Positions 21,787-32,681 of a DNA stretch of 64,000 nucleotides are shown one piece after another; position 1 is the first letter of the stretch; each line of letters opens with the position of its first letter. The translations under genes were made by a program, and so were the position numbers. The DNA is from Corydoras sp. C115. Lineage: Eukaryota > Chordata > Actinopteri > Siluriformes > Callichthyidae. Below the pieces are notes generated by a model that had not been told where the DNA came from, made no database searches, and was given only the letters and a program-made list of their open reading frames with translations. The DNA is taken from contig JAFMOC010000087.1 in NCBI GenBank assembly GCA_019802505.1, positions 527,001-591,000 of the forward strand, read 5' to 3'.

Positions 21787-22219
21787 TAGGGGTGAGCTGC
21801 AATATTCGCTGATTCGACGATTCGATTCGGAGAACCGTAGTCGACTATGAACCTCATAGTCGAATGTACCATTTTGACCACATGGGGGCGCCCATGGCTG
21901 CTGCTAAGCATTAGTTTTTACATGAAATGTATTTGTTTTCGTTATATATATAGCCTTTTGTCATATAAAATCATCATAATCATCCTAAAACTCATTGATC
22001 TGAGTGTTTTAGGTTTTTCCTTTGAAGTGGAAAAAAGTCCAGAAAGGGGATCCCATTTACGGTGCTCTAGAAAAACAAGTCAAATATAAAAAAAAAAACT
22101 TTTTTAAAAAACATGCTTATAGCGCCATCTTGTGGTGAAATTTTAACTGATTCGACTATCAGTCGACTATCCGACGAATCAGATTCGACTATGAAAATCC
22201 TTAGTTGAAGACACCCCTA
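21787..22219 (+). mobile_element. hAT-type MITE, copy 1 (433 bp)
   Basis: Starts TAGGGGTG and ends CACCCCTA, with a perfect 8-bp TSD gtaacaag at 21779-21786 and 22220-22227. There is no coding capacity. The interior holds several copies of the motif tCGACTAt in both orientations, including tcgactatga and tcatagtcga around a 3-nt spacer. Other copies are at 33577 and 42575. TIR sequence and 8-bp TSD indicate mobilisation by a hAT transposase; calling it a MITE is inference. Confidence 0.92.
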
Positions 22220-22370
22220 GTAACAAGTATTAACCCCTGTCATAAACATCTGTTAATGGTCTTAGATGTTTATAACTACTCTCATATAGTGTTGTAACGA
22301 ATGTGCCATAAGGCTTTCTAACACAAAGTGACACGCTGCATGTATATTTTATTAACTTTTTAATTAAATT

Positions 22371-22686
22371 GCGGCACGGTGGCTTAGTGGTTAGCACGAC
22401 CAGCTCTCAGCACTAGGGATTCCCGGTTTGAATCCCAATCTGGGTGGAGTTTCCATGTTCTCCCAGTGTCCACGTGGGTTTCCTCCCACAGTCCAAAAAC
22501 ATGGATCAAGTCAATTGAGTTCTCCAAATTGCCCCATATAGAGTATGAGTGAGTGTGTGAGTGAGTGTGTGCCCAGCGATAGATTGGCGCCCTGTCCTGG
22601 GTCTATCTGCCCAGCGCCTGAAATATTCTCCCCAGGATGGACCTAGTATAGGATAAAGCGGAAGATAATGGATGGATGGATGGATG
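22371..22686 (+). repeat. SINE-A with 11-bp TSD
   Basis: Sense copy with a small body deletion. ttaattaaatt lies at 22360-22370 and 22687-22697. Confidence 0.9.
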
Positions 22687-22710
22687 TTAATTAAATTAAC
22701 TTTTACCATA

Positions 22711-23054
22711 GGGCTGCACGGTGGCTTAGTGGTTAGCATGTTCTCCTCTCAGCACTAGGGATTCCCAGTTCGAATCCCAATCTAGGTGGAGTTTCCATGT
22801 TCTCTCCGTGTCCGCGTGGGTTTCCTCCGGGTTCTCCGGTTTCCTCCCACAGTCCAAAAACATGAATCAAGTCAATTGAGTTCTCCATATTACCCCATAT
22901 AGAGTGTGTATGTATGAGTGTGTGCCCAGTGATAGATTGGCGCCCTGTCCTGGGTGTATCTGCCCAGCGCCCAAAACGTTCTCCCCTGGATGGGCATGGG
23001 GAACACCCCCACGACCCTAATAGAGGATAAAGCGGAAGGTTATGGATGGATGGA
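22711..23054 (+). repeat. SINE-A
   Basis: Sense copy starting gggctgcacggtgg, 14 bp after the TSD of the previous one. No TSD of its own seen. Confidence 0.88.
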
Positions 23055-23411
23055 ACTTCATTAACTTTTATTTTAACAAATTAACATTCATCAATTGAAT
23101 TGTATTGTATTATAGCAACCAGTTTTATAAAGTTTGTGTGACACTACAGTATATCCTTCCTCTATCATAAAAACTTTTTGACAAAATGTTATCATTTATT
23201 ATCTGTATGAAGGACATTACACAATTTTTTAGCACAGAAAGTCAAATAAAGTATAATCAATGCTCTTAAAAGTCTTTAGGTAAAGTAAAACATTTAGTTT
23301 GAAGTAAGAACGTCTAAAAACTCCAAAGAATCCAAAAGTAAAATCCTGTCTGCATCATTACAAGCTTGTGGATTATTCTTTGTCACACTTTGATGTTAAA
23401 TATGTTAAATA

Positions 23412-23608
23412 GGGCGCGGTAGCTCAGTGGTTAGGGTGTTGGGCTATCAATCTGAAGGTTGGGGGTTCAAATCCCAGGTCCACTAAAGTTACCAATGTGG
23501 GTTCTTGAGCAAGACCCTTAACCCTCATTGATCCAGAGATGTTGTGATGAACCCTGTGCTCACCTTATAAGTCGCTTTGGATAAAAGCGTCCGATAAATG
23601 ACCCAATT
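23412..23608 (+). repeat. SINE-B (tRNA-derived, L2-type tail)
   Basis: Unrelated in body to SINE-A. It has A box tagctcagtgg, B box ggttcaaatcc, the body caagacccttaaccctcat, and the 3' tail tcgctttggataaaagcg. That tail is known from fish SINEs that borrow L2-clade LINE ends. Other copies are at 5364, 29835, 56267 and 58094. Confidence 0.88.
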
Positions 23609-24138
23609 TATTTAAATTTGTCCTCCGCAGCTGATCTCCCAGTTCAAACAACCAATTATGAGAACAAATATAATAATAAAACGTTGTCTTCATATTCTCG
23701 CCTGCAGTTACCACAAGCATGGCTGAGGAACAGCAATAATCAGAACGTGTAGGCAGACAGTCAGGTCTTGTCAGTGTAAAGACCTTAATGGAATAACCAG
23801 AAAGAAAATTGGCAATCTAAGGAGACCTTGTGTTGACAGGAAGAGCCTTGGGGACTAAGACCATAATGAGGTTAGAGACAAGAAAGAAAGGGGAAAAATC
23901 TGCAAGGACAAACACAAAGCAAAACAATAAGCTGTTGAGCGAGACATAAACCTTTTTCCTCAACTTTGAAGGAGAAAATAGGTGTAATTATATTCAGATA
24001 ATCGAATGTGTGGTGGCTGGAAGGAAGATTACGGAACCTCAAAGTCTCAAGCTGCGATGTGTTTATCTTGGATGTGTATCCAGTTTCTGATAGTGTAATC
24101 CACGTACAAATACAGTGTAAATACCACCAATTCACCTT

Positions 24139-24230
24139 TAATCCATGTTTTTGGATTGGAAAGGAAATCTGAGAACCCGAAGAAAAGCCACACGGACACG
24201 GGGAGAACGTAATCGAACCAGGGATCTTAA
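24139..24230 (-). repeat. SINE-A relic
   Basis: Diverged antisense body (atccatgtttttggattgga, then gacacggggagaacg) directly before L2 sequence. Confidence 0.7.
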
Positions 24231-24722
24231 GCTCAGAGGGGACAGAGTCTTTTTGATTGCGGTTCCTAAGCTTTGGAACGACCTACCTCTTTATATTAGA
24301 CAGGCCTCTTCATGGGGGGTTCCCCATGCCCATGCAGGGGAGAACGTTTCGGGCGCTGGGCAGATACACCCAGGACAGGACACCAATCTATCCCTGGGCA
24401 CACACTCACTCACACGGACACACTCTATATGGGGCAATTTGGAGAACTCAATTGACTTGATCCATGTTTTTGGACTGTGGGAGGAAACCGGAGAACCCAC
24501 CCAGATGGGGATTTGAACTGGGAATCCCTAGTGCTGAGAGGAGAACATGCTAACCACTAAACCACCTTTTTTAGTGTGTACTTGATGTATTGTTTTATTG
24601 TTTTAATACATTATTTTATATTTTATAATTTTAAGTTTTAAACACTGTACAGCACTTTGTTTCAGCTGTTGTTGTTTTTAAAGTGCTTTATAAATAAATT
24701 TGAGTTGAGTTGAGTTGAGTTG
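24231..24722 (+). repeat. L2-type LINE 3' end interrupted by SINE-A
   Basis: 24231-24310 encodes GDRVFLIAVPKLWNDLPLYI, the ORF2 C-terminus of an L2-clade LINE. After a SINE-A insertion (24311-24568) its 3' UTR resumes. It contains gtacagcactttgtttcagc and aagtgctttataaataaa and ends in (TTGAG)n. Confidence 0.8.
24311..24568 (-). repeat. SINE-A without its 3' tail
   Basis: Antisense copy beginning at the ggggttccccatg motif, so the GATAATG tail is missing. It sits between the L2 coding end and the L2 3' UTR. Confidence 0.85.
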
Positions 24723-24948
24723 AGGTCGCAAGGCTTGTGGTTAAGAAATTGATTCCTTGGCCAACTTAGTACTTTGGCTGAAGTGCCCTTGGGCAAGGCA
24801 CCTAACCCCAATTGCTCCCCAGGTGCCGTATACAAGGCTGCCCATCGCTCAGGGCATGTGTGCTCACTTCACTAGCGTGTGTTGTTGTACATGTCGACAA
24901 ATTCCTCTGTGTGTAAGCTCTGTAGGCAAAATAGATCATTAAATATGA
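24723..24948 (+). repeat. SINE-C
   Basis: The body gaagtgcccttgggcaaggc, taaccccaattgctcccc and gggcatgtgtgctcacttca matches a dispersed fish SINE type distinct from A and B. The 5' head is decayed and no B box is clear. Confidence 0.65.
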
Positions 24949-24949
24949 A

Positions 24950-25019
24950 AAACATGGCAACTCCACCTTGATTGGGATTTGAACCTGGATCCCCAGCGCC
25001 GAGAGGCGAATGTGCTGAA
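24950..25019 (-). repeat. SINE-A relic in duplicated block
   Basis: Old antisense head (catggcaactcca, tgaacctggatccccagc). The same relic is at 27226-27293 because the two loci are duplicates. Confidence 0.75.
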
Positions 25020-25122
25020 CAAACAATATATTACTACTAATATAAAATGACTTCTGTAAAGAAACTGTTAAAACATTGACATTATTTGACTGTTAGAAAT
25101 AGGATTGTTTCCTTTCATAAGT

Positions 25123-25480
25123 CCATCCATCCATCCATTAACTTCTGCTTTATCCTCTATTAGGGTCGCGGGGGGGGGGGGGTTCCCCATGCCCATCCAG
25201 GGGAGAACGTTTCGGGTGCTGGGCAGTTACACCCAGAACAGGGCGCCAATCTATCACTGGACACGCACTCACTCACACAGACACACTCTATATGGGGCAA
25301 TTTGGAGAACTCAATTGACCTTGATTCATGTTTTTGGATTGTGGGAGGAAACCGGAGAACCCGGAGGAAACCCACACGGACACAGGGAGAACATGGAAAC
25401 TCCACCCAGATGGGGATTCGAACCGGGAATCCATAGCACTGAGAGGAGAACATGCTAACCACTAAGCCACCGTGCCGCCC
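25123..25480 (-). repeat. SINE-A with 13-bp TSD
   Basis: Near full length. tcctttcataagt (25110-25122) and tcctatcataagt (25481-25493) flank it with one mismatch. The duplicate at about 28040-28070 keeps the empty site tcctatcataagtattta. An 11-G run marks the C-tract. Confidence 0.92.
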
Positions 25481-25498
25481 TCCTATCATAAGTATTTA

Positions 25499-25843
25499 TT
25501 CATTCATTATCTCCCGCTTTATCCTCTATTAGGGTCGCGGTGGGGTTCCCCATGCCCATCCAGAGGAGAACGTCTCGGGTGCTGGGCAGTTACACCCAGA
25601 ACAGGGCGCCAATCTATCACTGGACACACACTCACTCACACAGACACACTCTATATGGGGCAATTTGGAGAACTCAATTGACTTGCTCCATGTTTTTGGA
25701 CTGTGGGAGGAAACCGGAGAACCTGGAGGAAACCCACGCGGACACAGGGAGAACATGGAAACTCCACCCAGATGGGGATTCGAACCGGGAATCCATAGCG
25801 CTGAGAGGAGAACATGCTAACCACTAAGCCACAGTGCCGCCCT
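25499..25843 (-). repeat. SINE-A with 10-bp TSD
   Basis: Near full length. taagtattta lies at 25489-25498 and 25844-25853. It shares the variants gggcagttacacccagaaca and ccatagc with its neighbour, so the two are close relatives. Confidence 0.92.
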
Positions 25844-26147
25844 TAAGTATTTAGTATAAATAAAATACAGAATTGAACACTGTTCTTCTGTAACTACAGT
25901 GAAAAATCATTTGAAATACTTTTTAAAATACCAAAAACCTACGAAAGCCGATTTCAGCCACTGAAAAGAAGAAAAACAAAAGTAGGTCAGATATCTGACT
26001 TTTAATCTCAGAAGTCGAAGTTAATAAATCAGAATGTTGAGATAAAAAATAATAATTCAAAGATTAAATACTCTGAATTCTGACTTTGTGTTTTTTTCTT
26101 TGTGGAATTGGGCTCCGAAAACCCTCAGTAAAGCCTATTTTGATGTA

Positions 26148-26426
26148 TCCATCCATTATCTTTCGCTTTATCCTCTATTAGGGTCGCGGGGGGGTTCCCC
26201 ATGCCCATCCAGGGGAGAACGTCTCGGATGCTGGGCAAATACACCCAGGACAGGACGCCAATCTATCACTGGGCACACACTCACTCACACAGACACACTC
26301 TATATGGGGCAATTTGGAGAATTCAATTGACCTTAATCCATAGTTTTGGACTGTGGGAGGAAACCGGAGAACCCGAGGAGGAAACCGAGAGGAGAACGTG
26401 CTAAACACTAGGACACTGTGCCACCA
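26148..26426 (-). repeat. SINE-A with B-box region deleted
   Basis: Antisense copy lacking the segment from the body to the B box. It has the variant head tgctaaacacta. It is the inverted counterpart of the copy at 15447. Confidence 0.82.
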
Positions 26427-26484
26427 ATTTAGGTTAAAGGGGAAAAAAAGGATTCTTTGATTATTTTGAATTAATGGATCCAAT

Positions 26485-26592
26485 CACTGTGGATTAATGG
26501 TTAGCACGTTCTCCTCTCAGCGCTAGGGATTCCTGGTTCGAAGTTTTCGAGTCTCCATGTTCTCCCCGTGTTCTCTCCATGTTCTCCCCACA
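26485..26592 (+). repeat. SINE-A head fragment, inverted counterpart of 15158-15392
   Basis: ggattaatggttagcacgtt and ttcgaagttttcgagtctcc mirror the complement of about 15305-15380. The adjoining spacer is also shared. Confidence 0.8.
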
Positions 26593-27302
26593 GGAGGTCG
26601 GAGACACTAAGGTTAAGTCGACACGAAAGGCTTATTCCCCAACACATCCAAACCAATCCGAAATGAGCCATCACTAATGAGATTGTTTAATCAAGGTAGC
26701 ACTGATTGGGTGAGTATCACTGTCATTATTCCAATAATGAGCATTGATGGAGGGAGAGTACGATGATGAATAAGAATGAAGATAAAAGACAAAGAAGGAA
26801 ATAAAAACGATGGAATATGGGATTATTTTGACATTGTGCTGTATGTTATTAACAGTATCAAGGTGACAGGAAATTAGCAGCATTGTGCTTTATCACTTAG
26901 ATTGTTTGACAAGAGCTGGTTTGATTGGGACCCATGAAGCATAGGGGTAATTAAAAAAGCAGTTCATTTACATCTGGGTTACACGGTGTCATTATCCTCA
27001 CAGCATGTCCAGCGTGCTGAATCATACTGACCGACTGACTTGTTGTATCATTGATAATAGAGCATGACCGGGAACGTTACGACGATCCTGTTAAACAAAG
27101 GATGCAAGGCCTTGTTAAAGTGCCCCACAGTGTTGGTTTGAGGGATATAGAGTACATACAGATGCTTCAAGGAGGCCACTTAAACACCACACCTTTAAAT
27201 ACTGCATCCTTAGGAGTGATGAGTTCATGGCAACTCCAACCTAGATTGGGATTTGAACCTGGATCCCCAGTGCTGAGAGACGAATGTGCTGAACAAAGAA
27301 TA

Positions 27303-27669
27303 TTCATTCATTCATTCATTCATTCATTCATTCATTATCTTTCACTTTATCCTCTATTATGGTCGCGGGGGGGTTCCCCATGCCCATCCAGGGGAGTACG
27401 TTTCGGGCGCTGGGCAGATACACCGAAGACAGGACGCCAATCGATCACTGGGCACACACTCACTCACACAGACACACTCTATATGGGGCAATTTGGAGAA
27501 CTCAATTGATTGATCCATGTTTTTGGACTGTGGGAGGAAACCGGAGAACCAGGAGGAAACCCACGCGGACACAGGGAGAACATGGAAACTCCACCCAGAT
27601 TGGGATTCGAACCGGGAATCCATAGCGCTGAGAGGAGAACATGCCAACCACTAAGCCACCGTGCAGCCC
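27303..27669 (-). repeat. SINE-A, first of a serial pair
   Basis: Full-length antisense copy. The target tgaacaaagaata occurs at 27290-27302 and 27670-27682, and a third time after the next copy. Confidence 0.93.
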
Positions 27670-27682
27670 TGAACAAAGAATA

Positions 27683-27981
27683 TTCATTCGTTCATTATCT
27701 TCCGCTTTATCCTCTATTAGGGTCGTGGGGGGTACCCCATGCCCATCCAGGGGAGAACGTTTCGGGCGCTGGGCAGATACACCCAGGACAGCGCGCCAAT
27801 CTATCACTGGGCACACACTCACTCACACAAACACACTCTATATGGGGCAATTTGGAGAACTCAGTTGATTGATCCATGTTTTTGGACTATGGGAGGAAAC
27901 CGGAGAACCCGGAGGAAACCCACGCGGACACGGGGAGAACATGGAAACTCCACCCAGATTGGGATTCGAACCGTGCCGCCC
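27683..27981 (-). repeat. SINE-A, second of a serial pair
   Basis: Antisense copy with a deletion removing the sequence between B box and A box. Target tgaacaaagaata lies at 27670-27682 and 27982-27994. Confidence 0.92.
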
Positions 27982-29100
27982 TGAACAAAGAATATATTAC
28001 TACTAAAATATATATTGAGATTATTTGATTGTTAGAAATAGGATTGTTTCCTATCATAAGTATTTAGTATAAATAAAATACAGAATCGAACACTGTTCTT
28101 CTGTAACTACAGTGAAGAATCATTTGAAATACTTTTTAAAATACCAAAAACCTACGAAAGCCGATTTCAGCCACTGAAAAGAAGAAAAAAGTAGGTCAGA
28201 TATCTGACTTTTAATCTCAGAAGTCGAAGTTAATAAATCAGAATGTTGAGATAAAAAATAATAATTCAAAGATTAAATACTCTGAATTCTAGAGTATAAG
28301 ATGCTTGAAGGAGGCCACTAAAACACCACACCTTTAATTACTGCATCCTTAGCAGTGATGAGTTCATTCCCTGATTTGCGTGCTCTTATTTCTTCTTGTC
28401 TAATCTTTGCAGTGTTGAAATCTGCACTGCCAGCTAAACTTTCCTCTCACCTGCTGAGCTCTGACAGATTCAGTCATCCCCAACACCTGCTCTATTCTGG
28501 TCTTGAGATGCAAGCGGCAGTCTGCGAGCCCTCACAGCCTATAAATCAGGTGCAGAAATGTTGGTGCCTGTGAACAACTGAACAACATTTGGAAGTCGAA
28601 CACTAGTTTTTTCCAAAGCTGACAAACGCTGGAGTTAAAAGCTGCATTCAATAAGAGAGCTCTTTGTTTGGAGTTGCTGTGCCAGCTAAAGGGTTTTGTT
28701 CTTGTACTTTGGGATTATTGTTTTGTAGACCAACCCAGTGCACAAAAGTGAGTTGCACTTCCATGTTGTAGGCTCTTTAGAGCGCTGAGAACTAGCAAAA
28801 CAAGGCAAATGGCTCATTCTTGTCATCCCTCAAGTGTTATCCGAATCCTAAACATGGCACCACTTTGAAGGAAAGGAACCCGAATGAGGAAAGCTTTCCA
28901 GCTAGTATTCTCCATTAGTCATGGTTTATCATCCATTTCAGATTTCTAAGAACATGTGATCATTAAAGCTGCTTACTAGATCCATCTCCCTGCTGATTCC
29001 ACCAGGCAAAACCAATGAGGTCAGAAAATGGCTAATAATCAGATTGGATGATGAATTCATTCATAATAACAGTACAATTTAACAAATTAGTACCATTACG

Positions 29101-29449
29101 GGCGGCACGGTGGCTTAGTGGTTAGCATGTTCTCCTCTCATCACTAGGGATTCCCAGTTCGAATCCCCATCTGGGTGGAGTTTCCATGTTCTCGCCGTGT
29201 CTGCGCGGGTTTCCCCCGGGTTCTCCGGTTTCCTCCCACAGTCCAAAAACATGGATCAAGTCAATTGAGTTCTCCAAATTGCCCCATATAGTGTGTGTCT
29301 GTGTGAGTGAGTTTGTGCCCAGTGATATATTGGCGCCCTGTCCTGGGTGTATCTGCCCAGCGCCTGAAACGTTCTCCCCTGGATGGGCATGGGGAACCCC
29401 ACCGCGACCCTGATAGAGGATAAAGCGGAAGATAATGAATGAATGAATG
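29101..29449 (+). repeat. SINE-A, representative full-length copy
   Basis: Layout in sense: head ggcggcacgg; Pol III A box tggcttagtgg; B box near gttcgaatcc; a body with gtttcctcccacagtcc and ccaaattgcccc; a bridge gtgagtgag then tatctgcccagcgcc; a C-tract after catggggaacccc; and taatagaggataaagcgg with a (GAAT)n tail. The perfect 12-bp TSD agtaccattacg lies at 29089-29100 and 29450-29461. The sense strand of the family contains no run of four T, so it lacks its own Pol III terminator. A tRNA-derived SINE resembling the Mermaid/V-SINE-type elements of fish; the exact family name is uncertain. Confidence 0.95.
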
Positions 29450-29834
29450 AGTACCATTACGTATTGGCATATAGGTTTCTAATTACAGTTTAAGTATTAA
29501 TATTTAATCATTAACAAATTGATGAATATTTGCAGTCATCAGCATTAAGAGCACATGGGTCAGAGGGTAATAAAATTGGCTTTATTGCCATTTCCCCCCT
29601 TTTAAAATACTATATAGTGTTCATGAAGCATGATAGATAAACATATAATACTTCTTCCGTAATACTTGACCATGCCCTTGACACCGATACCTCAACAATA
29701 GCCTTTAGTGGGGCAAAAAAATGTATGCATGCCTGTTTATGTTTAGGAACCAAATCCAATTTTTGAAAATGCATTATTATTTTGGTCCAAATAAGGTCCA
29801 GATATTTCCACTTGAGTGTGGTGGTCCTCTACAT

Positions 29835-30045
29835 TTGGACATTTATTGGACGCTTTTTATCCAAAGCGACTTACAAGGTGAGCACAGGGTTCATCACAAC
29901 ATCCCTGGAGCAATGAGGGTTAAGGGTCTTGCTCAAGGACCCACATTGGTAACTTCAGTGGACCTGGGATTTGAACCCCCAACCTTCAGATTGATAACCC
30001 AATGCCCTAACCAATGCCCTAACCCAATGCCCTACCAGCCACACA
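29835..30045 (-). repeat. SINE-B
   Basis: Antisense copy from the L2-type tail to ggatttgaacccccaacctt. A short internal triplication of aatgccctaacc has replaced the A-box end. Confidence 0.85.
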
Positions 30046-30063
30046 CAAAACAACTCTTAAGTA

Positions 30064-30415
30064 TTCATTCATTCATTCATTATCACTCGCTTTAACCTCT
30101 ATTAGGGTCGCGGGGGGGATCCCCATGCCCACCAAGGGGAGAACATCTTGGGCGCTGGGCAGATACACCCAGGACAGGGCGCCAATCTATCACTGGGCAC
30201 ACATTCACACACATAGACACACTCTATATGGGGCAATTTGGAGAACTCATTTGACTTGATCCATGGTTTTGGACTGTGGGAGGAAACCGGAGAACCCGGC
30301 GGAAACCCACGCGGACACGGGGAGAACATGGAAACTCCACCCAGATGGGGATTCGAACCGGGAATCCCTAGTGCTGAGAGGAGAACGTGCTAACCACTAA
30401 GCCACCGTGCAGCCT
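30064..30415 (-). repeat. SINE-A
   Basis: Full-length antisense copy, 18 bp after SINE-B. No TSD seen. Confidence 0.9.
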
Positions 30416-31092
30416 AGACCTAACAAATGTCTGCAGTTGTCATGCCTCAGATGTTTGGAGATGAGACGAGCACTTAAATTGTCATTATCATTACCGTTGC
30501 TTTAAGGCCCTGTTATTTAAAACGGGAAAATTGAACTGATTAGTTGCATTTTGCAGCCAATTTCTGATTTGTGCAGGGAAGCAATCTTTTACAGCCCATG
30601 TAGAATTCTGCCATGCCTCTTAGAGTGATGGATGAGGTAGAGAATTGAGTCTGGGTGTCACAAACTGTATATTTATATCTCTGTGGAACATTCAAACTTT
30701 TAAATAGATCGATTCTAATTGGATCAGCAAACATCACGGTCAGATGTGCACATAAAGCATAGCGCATTTTCTTGTGTTTCTAATTATTAATTGTTTGGCA
30801 GGAAATCAAACTACATCAGTCTGTGATGATACAGAAATACTCACAGCAACAGACAGTTGTTTTGAAAGTTCTAAAATAAGCCAGTCTGGAACGTGTGAAC
30901 ACAACTTTCTATCAACAGAACTAATTAACTACTCAAATGTCACTTGAATGACAGCAACGACAACGACGCTGCTTCCTGTTTGAACACGTTTTTAGCGTAT
31001 GAGTTGTCACCGCGATCTTTCTCGTGTCATGTTGGCCTGTGAACTGCAGCTTTAATTAATACAATTTATTTAAGACCCTAAATATAAATGTC

Positions 31093-31601
31093 GGAGGCAC
31101 GGTGGCTTAGTGGTTAGCACGTTCTCCTCTCAGCACTAGGGATTCCCGGTTCGAATCCCCATCTGGGTGGAGATTCCATGTTCTCCCCGTGTCTGCGTGG
31201 GTTTCCTCCGGGTTCTCCGGTTTCCTCCCACAGTTCAAAAACATGGATCAAGTCAATTGAATTCTCCAAATTGCCCCATATAGAGTGTGTCTGTGTGAGT
31301 GAGTGTGTGCCCAGCGATGGATTGGCGTCCTGTCCTGGGTGTATCTGCCCAGCGCCCGGAACGTTCTCCCCTGGATGGGCAAGGGCAACCCCCCCCGCAA
31401 CTCTAATATATATAGGACAAAGTGGAAGATAAGAGTGTGTATGCGTGCGTGTCTGTGTGAGTGAGGTGTGCCCAGCGATGGATTGGCGTCCTGTCCTGGG
31501 TGTATCTGCCCAGTGCCTGAGACGTTCTCCCCTGGATGGGCATGGGGAACCCCCCGCGACCCTAATAGAGGATAAAGCGGGAGATAATGAATGAATGAAT
31601 G
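31093..31601 (+). repeat. SINE-A plus partial second unit inside one TSD
   Basis: A complete unit (to about 31433) continues into a unit starting at the GTGTGT bridge and ending in (GAAT)n. aatataaatgtc (31081-31092) and aatataattgtc (31602-31613) enclose both, with one mismatch. The related sequence at about 36196 reads straight through this point (aatataaatgtcatttgtac), giving the empty state. Confidence 0.88.
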
Positions 31602-31636
31602 AATATAATTGTCATTTGTACAACAACCCTACAAAG

Positions 31637-31790
31637 TGGCGACATGGTGTCTTAGTGGTTAGCATGTTCACCTCTCAGTGCTGAGGATCCAGGTTCGAAT
31701 CCCGATCTGGACGGGGTTTAAAAATACCACAGTCCAAAAAACATGGATTCAAACTGGCTGCTCTAAATTGCCCCTATATGGTGTGTGTGT
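31637..31790 (+). repeat. SINE-A, divergent short subfamily
   Basis: Head gtggcgacatggtgtcttag, B box ggttcgaatcc, then a shortened body ending gcccctatatggtgtgtgtg. A near-identical piece lies at 36259-36412. Confidence 0.82.
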
Positions 31791-32123
31791 GGCAGCATGG
31801 TGGCTTAGTGGTCAGCACGTTCGCCTCTCAGCGCTAGGGATTCCCAGTTTGAATCCCCATCTGGGTGGAGTTTCCATGTTCTCCCCGTGCCTGCGTGGGT
31901 TTCCTCTGGGTTCTCCGGTTTCCTCCCACAGTCCAAAAACATGGATCAAGTCAATTGAGTTCTCCAAATTGCCCCGTATAGAGTGTCTGTGTGAGTGAGT
32001 GTGTGCCCAGCGATAGATTGGCGCCCTGTCCTGGGTGTATCTGCCCAGTGCCCAAAATGTTCTCCCCTGGATCCCCCCCCCACGACCCTAGGATAAAGCG
32101 GAAGATAATGGATGGATGGATGG
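31791..32123 (+). repeat. SINE-A
   Basis: Head ggcagcatggtggcttagtg abuts the previous copy. The C-tract region has lost the GGGCATGGGG motif. Confidence 0.87.
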
Positions 32124-32159
32124 AGTCTTAATTAATTTAATGAACTACAGTATAACAGA

Positions 32160-32414
32160 AGTTTCCATGTTCCCCCCGTGTCCGCGTGGGTTTCCTCCGG
32201 GTTCTCCGGTTTCCTCCCACAGTCTAAAAACATGAATAAGGTTAATTGAGTTCTCCAAATTGCCCCATATAGAGTGTGTCTGTGTGAGTGAGTGTGTGCC
32301 CAGTGATGGATTGGCGCCCTGTCCTGGGTGTATCTGCCCAGCGCCCGAGCCGTTCTCCCCTGGATGGGCAAGGGGAACCCCACCACGACCCTAATAGAGG
32401 ACAAAGCGTATGGA

Positions 32415-32453
<39 letters not shown>

Positions 32454-32509
32454 GTCACCCAACAACCCCAGTATAGGATTAAGCGAAAGATAATGAATGG
32501 ATGGATTGA
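32160..32509 (+). repeat. SINE-A split by a (GT)n expansion
   Basis: 5'-truncated copy beginning in the body. After aggacaaagcgtatgg comes a (GT)n tract (about 32419-32452), then a second 3' end (ggattaagcgaaagataatg). Confidence 0.8.
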
Positions 32510-32551
32510 ACTTTAAGACATAAAAAGTAATAACAGTAAATAAATGTTTAT

Positions 32552-32681
32552 TCATTCATTCATTATCTCCCGCTTTATCCTCTATTAGGGTCGCGGTGGG
32601 GTTCCCCATGCCCATCCAGGGGAGAACGTCTCATGCGCCTGGCAGATACACCCAGGACAGGGCGCCAATCCATCGCTGGGC
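32552..32681 (-). repeat. SINE-A, 5'-truncated, 12-bp TSD
   Basis: Only the 3' 130 bp (tail to tgcccagcgatgg). ataaatgtttat lies at 32540-32551 and 32682-32693. The truncation point equals that of the copy at 51691. Confidence 0.92.

Noticed and set aside
27051..27509. A 152-aa open frame
   Set aside because: It joins unique DNA, an old SINE relic and an antisense SINE-A. No splice or codon evidence.
29186..29413. A recurrent 75-aa open frame (starting MFSPC.RGFPPGSPVSSHSP, ending WAWGTPPRP) found dozens of times on both strands
   Set aside because: Each copy is the body of SINE-A read in one frame. Frames are broken or extended at random by SINE mutations, and the reverse strand gives a second such family. 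It is a repeat artefact, not a protein family.
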